Source of the DNA: Hominimerdicola alba
GTDB taxonomy: Bacteria > Bacillota > Clostridia > Oscillospirales > Ruminococcaceae
NCBI RefSeq assembly: GCF_900112155.1
Contig: NZ_FOKQ01000003.1
Span: 124,001 to 188,000, forward strand
DNA: 64,000 nucleotides
Direction: 5' to 3'
The notes under the pieces were generated by a model, which was given only the letters and a program-made list of their open reading frames with translations, had not been told where the DNA came from and made no database searches. Below, in pieces: positions 26,780 to 35,299 of this stretch (its first letter is position 1; each line of letters starts with the position of its first letter). The translations under genes and the position numbers were made by a program.

Positions 26780-26808
26780 ATTATACAACATTCGCGGGGA
26801 GAAGTCAA
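26780..26808 (-). promoter_or_regulatory. promoter of the recombinase/RidA genes
   Basis: TTGACT (26803-26808) and TATAAT (26780-26785) with a 17-base spacer on the minus strand. Confidence 0.88.
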
Positions 26809-26844
26809 CTTTTCTGAGAACACGAGATTTCTGCAGCAAAATGC

Positions 26845-26869
26845 AAAAAGCCCACCCTTGCGGATAGGC
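26845..26869 (-). terminator. terminator of the 26922-27215 transcript
   Basis: GCCTATCC and GGGTGGGC (26862-26869 / 26850-26857) pair with G-U wobbles around a GCAA tetraloop, followed by TTTTT on the minus strand. A CCACGGTTTGACCGTGG hairpin stands just upstream. Confidence 0.8.
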
Positions 26870-26921
26870 CTCTGCGATGGAGCTAGTCCACGGTCAAACC
26901 GTGGATATAAATATGAGTTTG

Positions 26922-27215
26922 TTACTCTCTCGCTGTTGTACCAAGGAAGTTGCAGGAATCGCTGAGCGTAGTGCCTGTAGATTCATAATTTGCTCTTCTG
27001 TTTACGTTAGGATCATATGTGACCCACTTATTTCCGTATACATCTTTGCCCAGCTTGACATTGCAATACGCTGTGAACAGCTCGCCTTCTTCAATGCCGT
27101 ACTGACCCACATCCAGTTCTTCGCTCTGTCCCACACAGATATCCTTGCCTGTACCAGGAACACGAGTCTGCTCATCGTCTCTGAAAACATAGATCTCAAG
27201 CTCATATACATACAT
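26922..27215 (-). pseudogene. small unknown gene, possibly frameshifted at its start
   Basis: The frame of up to 97 residues (YELEIYVFRDDEQTRVPGTG to SCNFLGTTARE) has a promoter (27275-27302) and a terminator (26845-26869) of its own, so it is probably a real or recent gene. Its ATG lacks a ribosome site, and a stop lies just upstream. An ATG four codons further up (MKYRY) would be in frame if one copy of the tandem GTAT at about 27208-27215 were removed, which suggests a 4-base duplication. No family is recognised. Confidence 0.4.
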
Positions 27216-27274
27216 ATCGGTATTTCATATAATGAGTGTTTCAGGTTTTGATATCTGTCCGATGAACTAATATA

Positions 27275-27302
27275 AGTATAGCATATTAAATTTATATTTC
27301 AA
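27275..27302 (-). promoter_or_regulatory. promoter of the 26922-27215 gene
   Basis: TTGAAA (27297-27302) and TATACT (27275-27280) with a 16-base spacer on the minus strand. Between this promoter and 27549 the sequence is A+T rich and holds an ATTTTT..AAAAAAT inverted repeat near 27450-27470. Confidence 0.65.
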
Positions 27303-27548
27303 CAGTTTGCACACGAAGTGCTGATTTATGCGCACAAGATGCGTATTTGTTAATATAGTTATATTAGTTTAGATATTTTTTATTCATATCATGCTTTTTT
27401 GAATAAGATAGTCAATTCTTCTGCGTTATTTTGAGTACAGACTCGTAATTTTTGTTCACAAAAAATTGACATTCGACTGAGTTACAGATTTATCGCGGAA
27501 AATATCATCGAAAGTATGTACAAGATAAGAAAATTATCATATCAATAC

Positions 27549-27577
27549 TTGATTAATGTAAGAATGAATGATATACT
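27549..27577 (+). promoter_or_regulatory. promoter of the agrA/agrC genes
   Basis: TTGATT (27549-27554) and TATACT (27572-27577) with a 17-base spacer, about 35 bases before the response regulator start. Confidence 0.72.
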
Positions 27578-27612
27578 AAAATATCAGAGTACTGCAAAGG
27601 AAGGTGACAGCC

Positions 27613-28323
27613 TTGGTTAATATCGCGATCTGTGATGATGAAAAAAACTATGTTGATACACTGCTGAATGACATTGCTGAGATCTACGGAGAGAACAGCG
27701 GCTTTCATTTCAGGTCATTCAACAGTGGTGAGGATATTATTTCAAATTTTACCAGAGGTGAGTTTGATATTATCTTCATGGACATTGAAATGAAAGAGCT
27801 GGACGGTCTTAAAACTGCGGAATATATACGTTCCATAGACCGCAATGTTATACTCGCATTTCTTACAAATTACGATAAGTTCGTATATTCGGGCTACGAG
27901 GTGAATGCTTTCCGATATATACTGAAAGATCAGGCGCGTCCTATATATCTAAAGCAGATAAAAGACACCATCGATGAATACAGCAGAAAGTTCAAGTACA
28001 TAACCATATATCTGAATGATGTTCTGCAGAAACTGATGATAGATGATATATACTACATAGAGGTATACTCTCGGGAGATCATAATCCATCTGGCGGATAA
28101 GTGCCACAGGACAACGGGCAAGCTGAAAGACTACGAGAACAATTTCAAGGGAATGTATTTTGCCAAGCCTGACAAGAGCCATCTTGTAAATGCGGCGAAC
28201 ATCGATTTTGTGGAAAAGGACAGGCTGCTTTTGAAAAACGGCGAACATCTTTACATAAGCCGAAAGCATTACAAGGAGATCGTCGATACTTTTGTTGAGT
28301 ACACAAAAAGCAGGTGCATCTGA
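27613..28323 (+). CDS. agrA: LytTR response regulator (AgrA-like)
   Basis: The protein begins VNIAICDDEKNYVDTLLNDI, a receiver domain with the DD pair, a phospho-acceptor Asp near residue 57 (FDIIFMDIEMKEL) and T/K positions (LTNYD, YILKDQ). A LytTR DNA-binding domain fills the C-terminal half (IYYIEVYSREIIIH...FAKPDKSHLVN). I favour the TTG at 27613, since AAGGTGA stands five bases upstream; a GTG at 27604 is an alternative. Its stop overlaps the kinase start (TGATG). It should be phosphorylated by the adjacent kinase and drive the agrB promoter through the direct repeats at 29610-29638. Confidence 0.88.
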   Translation: MVNIAICDDEKNYVDTLLNDIAEIYGENSGFHFRSFNSGEDIISNFTRGEFDIIFMDIEMKELDGLKTAEYIRSIDRNVILAFLTNYDKFVYSGYEVNAFRYILKDQARPIYLKQIKDTIDEYSRKFKYITIYLNDVLQKLMIDDIYYIEVYSREIIIHLADKCHRTTGKLKDYENNFKGMYFAKPDKSHLVNAANIDFVEKDRLLLKNGEHLYISRKHYKEIVDTFVEYTKSRCI

Positions 28324-29600
28324 TGAACAGGACGGAAATAATTGCTGAACTGCTGAACAATGCAGCGGAATCACTGATAATAGTTTTCTTTCTGTACAAC
28401 ATATTCAAGGAGAGATACTATCATGGTTCCAGGGGCATAGCACTGATGACTGTGATATCAATATCGGTATTTTCGGCGCTATCATTCTTTACGCCTGTGC
28501 CTTTGCTGAATCTCGGAGCAACTCTGCTTATACTGGTGCTGACTTCCCATATCTGGTTCAACGTCAGTATGATAGAACGATTGTTTTACTCAGTGATGTT
28601 TGTTGTTATTGCGCTGGTGTCGGAATTTCTGCCGATGACGGTGATATATATGCTTGATATGGGAACTCCGATAGATCAGCTGTCTTCAGGAAGAGGGCGG
28701 TATATCGGAATGATACTGTCGAAGATATTCATGTTCTGGATATCGGTATATATCATTGAATACCTTAAAAACAAGACCCGCTCGATCCCACTCAGAAACT
28801 GGATGGCTATCTTTCTCACACCATTTTTCAGCATATTTATACTGTACTGTATGTTCGATCCAAACAGAGTTGACAGAAAGGACACGGTGATCTTTATATC
28901 ATCGGCGGTTGGTCTGCTGGCGGTGAATCTCTTTGTATTCGACTTTTTTGATGTGTACGCCAATCAGCTGAAAATGGCACTGATGGAACAGCAGTTGAAA
29001 AATGATGAGGACAATTACAAGCTTATCGAAGACAAGTACAACGAGATACGCACCCTTAGACATGATTTTAAAAACCAGATAGCGGTAGCAAACGATATGT
29101 TTGAGAAAGGGCTTACAAGCGAGGCAATAAAGCATCTGAACGATTTGCAGGACAAGCTTTCGGAAACAAGCGGTGTATGCTATACCGGTATTTCCTCGGT
29201 GGACTCCATAGTCAATCTGAAATGGCAGGAAGCTTTGAAGCATGATATCGAGTATGTTACCCAGATAACTGTCAGCGACAAGATAGAACTTGACGATCTT
29301 CTGCTTTGCAGGATATTTGCCAATCTGTTGGACAATGCCATCGAGGGATGCGAGCGGTACAGCGGTGACAACAAATTTATCAGCATCAGGATAAGCCAGA
29401 TAAATGGAAATCTGCATATAAGTATTTCAAACTCCTCGAATCAGGTGGACGTAGATGATCTGAGGACGGAGAAAAGTGATCTTTCTGCTCATGGTTTGGG
29501 AGTTAAGAGCATCAAAAAAGCTGTTGAACAACTTAACGGAATAATCACCTTTAAGTGCGAATGTGAAATCTTTTCGGCTGATATAATAATAAAATATTAA
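28323..29600 (+). CDS. agrC: GHKL sensor histidine kinase (AgrC-like)
   Basis: The 425-residue kinase has about six N-terminal membrane segments within residues 1-215, as in peptide-sensing AgrC. It then has the phospho-acceptor H247 in TLRHDFKNQIAVAN, the N box ANLLDNAIEGCE and the short G box AHGLGVKSIKKAVEQLNG typical of the HPK10/GHKL class. It probably senses the cyclic peptide made from the agrD product. It is translationally coupled to agrA. The ATG at 28323 is preferred over a GTG three codons upstream. Confidence 0.88.
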   Translation: MNRTEIIAELLNNAAESLIIVFFLYNIFKERYYHGSRGIALMTVISISVFSALSFFTPVPLLNLGATLLILVLTSHIWFNVSMIERLFYSVMFVVIALVSEFLPMTVIYMLDMGTPIDQLSSGRGRYIGMILSKIFMFWISVYIIEYLKNKTRSIPLRNWMAIFLTPFFSIFILYCMFDPNRVDRKDTVIFISSAVGLLAVNLFVFDFFDVYANQLKMALMEQQLKNDEDNYKLIEDKYNEIRTLRHDFKNQIAVANDMFEKGLTSEAIKHLNDLQDKLSETSGVCYTGISSVDSIVNLKWQEALKHDIEYVTQITVSDKIELDDLLLCRIFANLLDNAIEGCERYSGDNKFISIRISQINGNLHISISNSSNQVDVDDLRTEKSDLSAHGLGVKSIKKAVEQLNGIITFKCECEIFSADIIIKY

Positions 29601-29609
29601 CTAAACTGC

Positions 29610-29638
29610 ACTTCATGCACGATTAATCGTACTTCATG
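29610..29638 (+). promoter_or_regulatory. LytTR (AgrA-type) direct-repeat operator
   Basis: ACTTCATG occurs twice, at 29610-29617 and 29631-29638, exactly 21 bases apart, two turns of the helix on the same face. This is the spacing of LytTR dimer sites. A perfect palindrome ACGATTAATCGT lies between them. The agrB promoter -35 box starts 10 bases downstream, which fits an activator. Confidence 0.75.
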
Positions 29639-29647
29639 TAAAACTAA

Positions 29648-29676
29648 TTGAAAAAATGAATAAAACACGCTATACT
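29648..29676 (+). promoter_or_regulatory. promoter of agrB
   Basis: TTGAAA (29648-29653) and TATACT (29671-29676) with a 17-base spacer, directly downstream of the putative AgrA repeats. Confidence 0.78.
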
Positions 29677-29698
29677 GATTGCAGGCGGTGAAAATGAA

Positions 29699-30280
29699 AT
29701 GATTACCAGACTTGCAAAAAGTACAGCGTGTTTTTTTGTTGACAACAAGATAATCGAAGAGGAAGACAAGGAAGTATATTCCTACGGCATGGAACTGCTT
29801 CTGTCGACGGTGGTTAACTTTGCTGTTGCGATAGCAATCGCATTGTTGACAAAGTCTTTTATTCCCTGTCTTGTGAATCTGACTGCTTTCCTGACACTTC
29901 GGGTAAATGCAGGAGGTTATCACGCTGATACTCATCTTGGCTGCACGATGACATTGGTATCGGTGATGCTTGTGTTTATATTTGCCGAGAAGAATATTTC
30001 AGTAACGGCTATGTTCTATAGTTCATTGTTAATGCTGATGCTTTCAAACATACTGATCATAATGCTTTCACCTGTGGAACACCCTAACAAACCTATTGAT
30101 GATGATATGAAGATCAGACTCAGGAACAAATCAGTAATTTGGGCGGGTATATGGACGGTGTTCTGCATAGTATTTTTGATCATCGATGTGCGTTACTGCT
30201 TTTATGCGGCATCGGGAGTATTTACGATAGCTTTGGCAATGATAGCCGAGAAATTCAAACTTAAGGAGAAAATAGGATGA
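29699..30280 (+). CDS. agrB: AgrB peptidase, pheromone processing
   Basis: AgrB is the membrane cysteine protease that cleaves the AgrD precursor and cyclises the pheromone. The 193-residue protein has the family opening LAKSTACFFVDNKIIEEED, about five membrane segments and the catalytic dyad H75 and C82 in AGGYHADTHLGC, the same spacing as H77/C84 of staphylococcal AgrB. An ATG five bases earlier is followed at once by a stop, so 29699 is the start. It overlaps the next gene by four bases. Confidence 0.92.
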   Translation: MITRLAKSTACFFVDNKIIEEEDKEVYSYGMELLLSTVVNFAVAIAIALLTKSFIPCLVNLTAFLTLRVNAGGYHADTHLGCTMTLVSVMLVFIFAEKNISVTAMFYSSLLMLMLSNILIIMLSPVEHPNKPIDDDMKIRLRNKSVIWAGIWTVFCIVFLIIDVRYCFYAASGVFTIALAMIAEKFKLKEKIG

Positions 30281-30882
30281 AAAACATGGTAAAAGACAAA
30301 CTGATAAATGATTACAACGATCTGAGTTATCATACGGATGATACTTTCACGAAATATCGGTTTACTTACAACGGCGTTTATGTTCACGTTTATTTTGACG
30401 CTTATGACTATCAGGCACTTTCACTTTCTGTGATACTGATTTATGAGAGGGATTATTATTACACCTCGCTGAATGTTGACGATACGGATACTAACATTGA
30501 ATATCTGCACAAGATACCTCTCGGGATACTGAGAAGAATACTTGTGAATAAAAAGCTGGACGATATGTTCGAGCATCTTGAAGAGCATATACTTAACAGC
30601 ACTCCCGAAGAAGGACGTTATTCAGATGACAAGCTTTTCAGCAGTACGCTGAAATTTTCGGGAAAGAGAAAGGATCTGCCTTTCTGGAAGAGTATAAAGC
30701 ACGTAAGAATGAGCGATGATACACTCAACAGGCTGAGAGTGACATCAAATATAAGTTTAAGCACACTAAAAAAGATACAGTCTAAGAATATGACTCTGGT
30801 CAAGACACAGTTCCCCAAGGACAGGAAAAACATAAAGATGATTCTTGATTCAAAAGGGATAGATCTTGAACTGAGATCGTAA
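30277..30882 (+). CDS. unknown protein inside the agr operon
   Basis: This 201-residue soluble protein begins MKNMVKDKLINDYNDLSYHT and is rich in Tyr and Asp in its first half (YFDAYDYQALSLSVILIYER) and in Lys/Ser in its second half. Its ATG overlaps the agrB stop (ATGA), so the two are made together. Between AgrB and AgrD it could assist processing, export or sensing of the peptide, but I recognise no family and no catalytic motif. Confidence 0.7.
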   Translation: MKNMVKDKLINDYNDLSYHTDDTFTKYRFTYNGVYVHVYFDAYDYQALSLSVILIYERDYYYTSLNVDDTDTNIEYLHKIPLGILRRILVNKKLDDMFEHLEEHILNSTPEEGRYSDDKLFSSTLKFSGKRKDLPFWKSIKHVRMSDDTLNRLRVTSNISLSTLKKIQSKNMTLVKTQFPKDRKNIKMILDSKGIDLELRS

Positions 30883-31015
30883 ATAAAGTCTTAGTCGGAC
30901 GGAATATGGACAGGCTATGGTATTAATTCCCGGCAGTATGGAAGCGCGGCTGTTTGGTAATTTGCAGCCGCAGTTGTCGGGGTTATAAATATTATTTTAA
31001 AAGGAGTGGAATTCT

Positions 31016-31165
31016 ATGAAAACTTTGAAAAAACCAATTGTTAAGTGCAGCACAGCTTTGGCATCCCTGGCACTGAAAGTTGGTGTTCGTACCAACAAAC
31101 AGGCCTGCATATTCTGGTATAATCAGCCGAAAGAACCTAAAGGTATCAGTAAATTCCGAAAATAA
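31016..31165 (+). CDS. agrD: AgrD-like cyclic autoinducer peptide precursor
   Basis: The 49-residue product has a basic amphipathic N-terminal part (MKTLKKPIVKCSTALASLAL) and the core CIFWY at residues 31-35. The tail NQPKEPKGISKFRK follows, which fits the clostridial AgrD pattern of a Cys and four residues followed by a Q-P..P motif. AgrB would cut and close a thiolactone between C31 and the ring end, probably Y35. A perfect AAGGAG site lies nine bases before the ATG. Hairpins and a terminator follow. The gene is too short for usual gene finders. Confidence 0.85.
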   Translation: MKTLKKPIVKCSTALASLALKVGVRTNKQACIFWYNQPKEPKGISKFRK

Positions 31166-31210
31166 AGCGGAATTTATGAAATACAAAAGTAACACCCGAT
31201 CTTTTGCTTT

Positions 31211-31283
31211 CAGCCGGCAGGACCCTCTGAGCTGTCGGCTGTTGGCGCGGATCAGGGCAAGTGATCTTCGCGATCCCCTTTTT
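31211..31283 (+). terminator. hairpins and terminator after agrD
   Basis: CAGCCGGCAG (31211-31220) pairs with CTGTCGGCTG (31232-31241). A second stem CGCGGATCA/TGATC..CGCG follows and ends in CCCCTTTTT at 31275-31283. Confidence 0.6.
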
Positions 31284-31293
31284 AAATGTAAAA

Positions 31294-31340
31294 CAAATAC
31301 CACCTCGGCTTTTACATGGGCTGAGGCGGTATTTGTTTTT
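31294..31340 (+). terminator. bidirectional terminator between agrD and the thioesterase gene
   Basis: Sixteen-base arms at 31294-31309 (CAAATACCACCTCGGC) and 31320-31335 pair with one mismatch, followed by TTTTT on the plus strand. The minus-strand side, downstream of the convergent gene, is also T rich. Confidence 0.85.
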
Positions 31341-31351
31341 ATATTCTGGTA

Positions 31352-31840
31352 TTAGTAGCCTTCGGCTGTTCTTTGTTTGCGGATAGCTATGCGCTTGCGG
31401 GCGCCTTCGTATTCAGCCTGTTCGGTTATGCCCTCGGGAATTATACCGTAGTCTATGGGCTTTGGTCTGCCGTTTTCATCTACGTGTACACAGGTGAGAT
31501 AGGCGTGGTTTATGGCTCTGCGGATACCTGAGCCTTTATCTTCAACATAGGAATCAACGCGGACTTCCATTGAAGTTTTGCCGACGTAAGTGACCTTTGC
31601 GATGAGTACGACTATATCGTTTATGAACGCGGCGTGCTTGAATTTCAGGCTGTCCACCATAAGCGTGACGGCATTTCCTCCGCAGTGGCGCATGGCGGCT
31701 ACACCTGCGGCTTCGTCTATCCATTCCATCAGTCTGCCGCCGAAAAGACGGTTTTCACCGTTGATATCACGGTACTGTATAAGCTTGGTTATCTCGGTGA
31801 TGGAATCCGAGACACGTTTATCGCCCTTGGAATAAGGCAT
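31352..31840 (-). CDS. acyl-CoA thioesterase, hotdog fold (YciA-like)
   Basis: The 162-residue protein has the hotdog hydrolase pattern: NRLFGGRLMEWIDEAAGVAA near residues 30-49 with the family Asp, then DSLKFKHAAFINDIV and VRVDSYVEDKG. Such enzymes hydrolyse acyl-CoA thioesters. It lies 13 bases behind the nucleotidyltransferase gene and is probably in one operon with it and the debranching enzyme. Confidence 0.87.
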   Translation of the reverse strand: MPYSKGDKRVSDSITEITKLIQYRDINGENRLFGGRLMEWIDEAAGVAAMRHCGGNAVTLMVDSLKFKHAAFINDIVVLIAKVTYVGKTSMEVRVDSYVEDKGSGIRRAINHAYLTCVHVDENGRPKPIDYGIIPEGITEQAEYEGARKRIAIRKQRTAEGY

Positions 31841-31853
31841 GGTTGTTTCCTCC

Positions 31854-33035
31854 TTAAGATTTTGATGATCGGAGATATCTCATGTGGATATCTGTGAGAA
31901 GTCGGCTGACTTTTATTTTATCCGGTCTTTCGGGGAGCTTGCTGTTTTCATAAGCAGTCAGGAGCTTTTTATCCATTTGGTTTACTATATCGAAGAACTC
32001 GGATGAAAGGGTGTTCTGCTCAGTGTTGAAATACTCCCCTGTTTTGATGCTCATGAGAAGGTCATGTTCCTTTTCGCGGTATGTTATTATCTCGCCGCGG
32101 GATAGGATATCCTCAGCCATGAAATAAAGTCTCAGCAGATGCATAGCGTGTTTATTCAGGTGGTAGGTATCCTTTTTGTGGTTGCGGTGTCCCAGATGCT
32201 TATTAAATTCCTTGACGCAGGAAGTTATCTCGTTGGCTACAATGCTGAATTCATTTGCGGGGAGCATATCCATATCAAGAGAGAAGCACAGCAGTACTTC
32301 TTCATCGGTTATTGGCTTGCCGTTTACCTTAATCTCGGTGATTGTATCATTGAAAAGCACGCCAACATCGTAGGCATCAACGGGAGTGCCGTTTACGGTA
32401 ATCTTATTACCGCTTTGGTCGGTAACGTGCATTTTCAGGCATTCGCGTTTATAGTGCTTGCACTCCTCTTCGAGATGGCGCTGTATTCGCTCGATGGAAT
32501 CGGCAAGGGATATGCTTTTGAAGACGTTTGAGCCGTTATCCTTGCCGATGGCATTTTTCAGACGCTGGAACTGACCTCTGGCATAGCCTGCAAATGAACC
32601 GTAGGCGAGTTTGCTCAGGAATATCTCACGATTATCCAGCAGGAGTTTTCCATAGTCGCTGACCATGGCGTAGTGTTCGGGTCTGCACCCAAGCATTTCG
32701 ATGGTGTTGGGATTGCATTTATAGAACAGTGCAACTATCTTGCCCAGGACGTAAAATGTGGTATCGGTGGGACGGTCGATGTACTGTTCAAATCCGTTTG
32801 CGCCGTAAATGTAGTGTTCGTTTTGGGTGGAATTTTCATCTTTCAGAAACCCGCAGCCCAGAAGATCGGAAGGTTCGGGCATTACTATGCCGCGGATATC
32901 AATATCAGATTCGGGAGTGTTAAGCCCATAGGATATGCTTCCGCCGAAAGTCAGCAATGCAATGCGATTGCCAAGAAATGGGTCGGTTTTAAGAAAACTG
33001 TACTCCGGGGCGGAGATGACTTTTTTTATATCCAT
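31854..33035 (-). CDS. predicted nucleotidyltransferase (polymerase-beta-like)
   Basis: The 393-residue protein carries the minimal nucleotidyltransferase signature near residue 35: LTFGGSISYGLNTPESDIDI, with G-S and D-x-D, then RGIVMPEPSDLLG. A long helical part follows (FAGYARGQFQRLKNAIG). Proteins of this type transfer nucleotides to unknown targets. The start at 33035 is preferred because AGGTGATCTG precedes it; seven further codons upstream are open. It begins four bases past the debranching-enzyme stop. Confidence 0.78.
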   Translation of the reverse strand: MDIKKVISAPEYSFLKTDPFLGNRIALLTFGGSISYGLNTPESDIDIRGIVMPEPSDLLGCGFLKDENSTQNEHYIYGANGFEQYIDRPTDTTFYVLGKIVALFYKCNPNTIEMLGCRPEHYAMVSDYGKLLLDNREIFLSKLAYGSFAGYARGQFQRLKNAIGKDNGSNVFKSISLADSIERIQRHLEEECKHYKRECLKMHVTDQSGNKITVNGTPVDAYDVGVLFNDTITEIKVNGKPITDEEVLLCFSLDMDMLPANEFSIVANEITSCVKEFNKHLGHRNHKKDTYHLNKHAMHLLRLYFMAEDILSRGEIITYREKEHDLLMSIKTGEYFNTEQNTLSSEFFDIVNQMDKKLLTAYENSKLPERPDKIKVSRLLTDIHMRYLRSSKS

Positions 33036-33039
33036 CAGA

Positions 33040-35136
33040 TCACCTGTAAAGACCAAGTTTCTTTATTGCGGATGCGACGATAACGCTTCTGGGTTTCAGG
33101 CTGTATGTATTGCCGTTACGGTAGATAAGGGCATTGAAATCCGTACCCTTTTTGTAGGGAACAAAGGTATAAAAATCAACGTTCCAGTCGTAACCCTCGG
33201 GGAGAGCGGGAAGTTCGATGGAACAATCCTCCCAGTAAGCGTTGATGCCTATGAACACGGCATCGTCATTGCCCTTTTTATCCTTGCCTGCGAACATAAC
33301 GCCGATAACGTGGTCGTGGTCGTTTGTGTTTTTGTTCCATGCGGTGGTATTGTGTATGCTGGTATCGGGAAAACCGAATGCTCCCTCGTTGGTGGCGTGC
33401 CTTATGACCTCATGCTTTTTGCGGAAAGCTATCATATCACGGACGAAATCATGTATCTCGCGGAATTTTTTAAGCCTGGACCAGTCAAGCCATGAGACTT
33501 CGTTATCCTGACAGTATGCATTGTTATTGCCGAACTGGGTGTTGCAGAATTCATCGCCCGCGTAGAACATAACTGCTCCCCTGCTGAAAAGCAGTGTTGC
33601 AAAAGCGTTCTTTATCATTCTCATTCGCAGACCAATTACCTCGCGGTCGTCGGTATCGCCCTCAAATCCACAGTTCCAGCTGGTGACACTGTTATCGCCG
33701 TCGGTATTGTTCCAGCCGTTGGCTTCGTTGTGCTTGGTATTATAGGAGTAGAGATCGTACATGGTGAAGCCGTCATGACAGGTGAGGAAGTTTACCGAAG
33801 CATTATGCCAGCGTTCGGGGGGATAAAGGTCGGCTGAACCTGTTATCCTCTGGATAGCAGCCCATGCCATGCCGTTATCGCCTTTGAGGAAACAACGCAG
33901 GTCATCACGGAAACGACCGTTCCATTCAGCCCATCTGTTCCATGAGGGGAAGCTGCCGACCTGATAAAGTCCGCCTGCATCCCATGCTTCGGCTATAAGC
34001 TTACACCCGCTGAGTATGGGGTCATATGCGATGGTTTTCAGAAGGGGCGGGTTCTCCATGGGAGTACCGTCCTCACTTCTGCCAAGGATAGATGCAAGAT
34101 CGAAGCGGAAACCGTCAACGCGGTACTCTATGACCCAGTAGCGCAGGCAGTCGATGATAAACTGCTGAACTATGGGGTGATTGCAGTTCATGGTGTTTCC
34201 GCATCCGCTGAAATTTACATACTTTCCGTTGGGGGTCAGCATATAGTAGACGCTGTTGTCTATGCCCTTGAAGGAGAAAACTGTGCCGTCCTCGTTGCCC
34301 TCGGATGTATGGTTGAAGACAACATCGAGGAAAACAAGTATGCCGTTTTCATTACAGGTGCGTATAAGATTTTTCAGCTCATCGCCCTCGTGGTTGTACT
34401 CGACCTTTGAAGAATAGCTGGTATTCGGAGCGAAGAAACAAGTTGTGTTGTAGCCCCAGTAATTCATCAGCAGATTGCCCTCGTGGTGACGCTCCTCATA
34501 GAGTTCGTCAAATTCAAAGACGGGCATAAGTTCGATAGCGTTGACACCCAGCTTTTTCAAGTATGGTATCTTCTCGATAACACCATCAAACGTACCCGGG
34601 TGCTGAACACCTGAAGTCAGGCTGTTGGTGAATCCTCTTACGTGGAGTTCGTAGATAACGAGGTCGCTGAAAGGTATATTATGGCTGACGAAATTTCCCC
34701 AGTCAAATTTATCAGTGGTTACTCTGCCGTGATAACTGCCGTCGCTCGGGGCTTTTTTGCCCCAGACGCTCTGTCCTGTAACAGCCCTTGCGTAGGGGTC
34801 GAGGATATTCTTTTTATCGTCAAAAAGCAGACCTTTTTCGGGGGCATATTCTCCCGAAAAGCGGTAACAGTATTCGATCTCATAGATATCAAGACCGTAG
34901 ATCATGATAGACCATGTATCGCCTATGCGGTAGCTGTCGGGGATAGGAATGATGGCAAACGGCTCGGTCTCGCCGCGCCTGAAAAGCACTACGGAACAGC
35001 CTGTGGCATTTGAGGAATGAATAGTGAAATTAACAGCATGGAGCATTGCAGAAGCGCCGTTCAGGGTATATATACCGGGACGGCATTCAAATCCTGCGAT
35101 GATATCTGTAGCTTTGTAGGTAGACGAATTTTTCAT
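33040..35136 (-). CDS. glgX: glycogen debranching enzyme (GlgX/isoamylase type, GH13)
   Basis: The 698-residue enzyme hydrolyses alpha-1,6 branches of glycogen or limit dextrins. It has an N-terminal CBM48-type domain. The GH13 barrel follows, with VFLDVVFNHTSEG, the nucleophile Asp in YRVDGFRFDLAS (about residue 350), the acid Glu in LIAEAWDAGG and the third Asp in FLTCHDGFTMYD, then a beta C-domain. These match isoamylase/GlgX rather than pullulanase. It heads a three-gene operon with a consensus promoter. Confidence 0.92.
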   Translation of the reverse strand: MKNSSTYKATDIIAGFECRPGIYTLNGASAMLHAVNFTIHSSNATGCSVVLFRRGETEPFAIIPIPDSYRIGDTWSIMIYGLDIYEIEYCYRFSGEYAPEKGLLFDDKKNILDPYARAVTGQSVWGKKAPSDGSYHGRVTTDKFDWGNFVSHNIPFSDLVIYELHVRGFTNSLTSGVQHPGTFDGVIEKIPYLKKLGVNAIELMPVFEFDELYEERHHEGNLLMNYWGYNTTCFFAPNTSYSSKVEYNHEGDELKNLIRTCNENGILVFLDVVFNHTSEGNEDGTVFSFKGIDNSVYYMLTPNGKYVNFSGCGNTMNCNHPIVQQFIIDCLRYWVIEYRVDGFRFDLASILGRSEDGTPMENPPLLKTIAYDPILSGCKLIAEAWDAGGLYQVGSFPSWNRWAEWNGRFRDDLRCFLKGDNGMAWAAIQRITGSADLYPPERWHNASVNFLTCHDGFTMYDLYSYNTKHNEANGWNNTDGDNSVTSWNCGFEGDTDDREVIGLRMRMIKNAFATLLFSRGAVMFYAGDEFCNTQFGNNNAYCQDNEVSWLDWSRLKKFREIHDFVRDMIAFRKKHEVIRHATNEGAFGFPDTSIHNTTAWNKNTNDHDHVIGVMFAGKDKKGNDDAVFIGINAYWEDCSIELPALPEGYDWNVDFYTFVPYKKGTDFNALIYRNGNTYSLKPRSVIVASAIKKLGLYR

Positions 35137-35202
35137 TATATCACAGCCTTAAATCATTAATATGTTATGATAATATAACAAAGTGAATATATCATATCTT
35201 TG

Positions 35203-35231
35203 ATTATATACCATTTTGAACAAATTATCAA
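35203..35231 (-). promoter_or_regulatory. promoter of glgX
   Basis: TTGATA (35226-35231) and TATAAT (35203-35208) with a 17-base spacer on the minus strand. Confidence 0.85.
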
Positions 35232-35245
35232 TTGAATTTTTGTAT

Positions 35246-35278
35246 AAAAAATGACCGCCATATTTGGTAAAGCGGTCA
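35246..35278 (-). terminator. terminator of the PARG-like gene
   Basis: TGACCGC and GCGGTCA (35252-35258 / 35272-35278) form a stem, followed by six T on the minus strand. Confidence 0.85.
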
Positions 35279-35299
35279 CGGAATGTTAAATTGAAGCTG

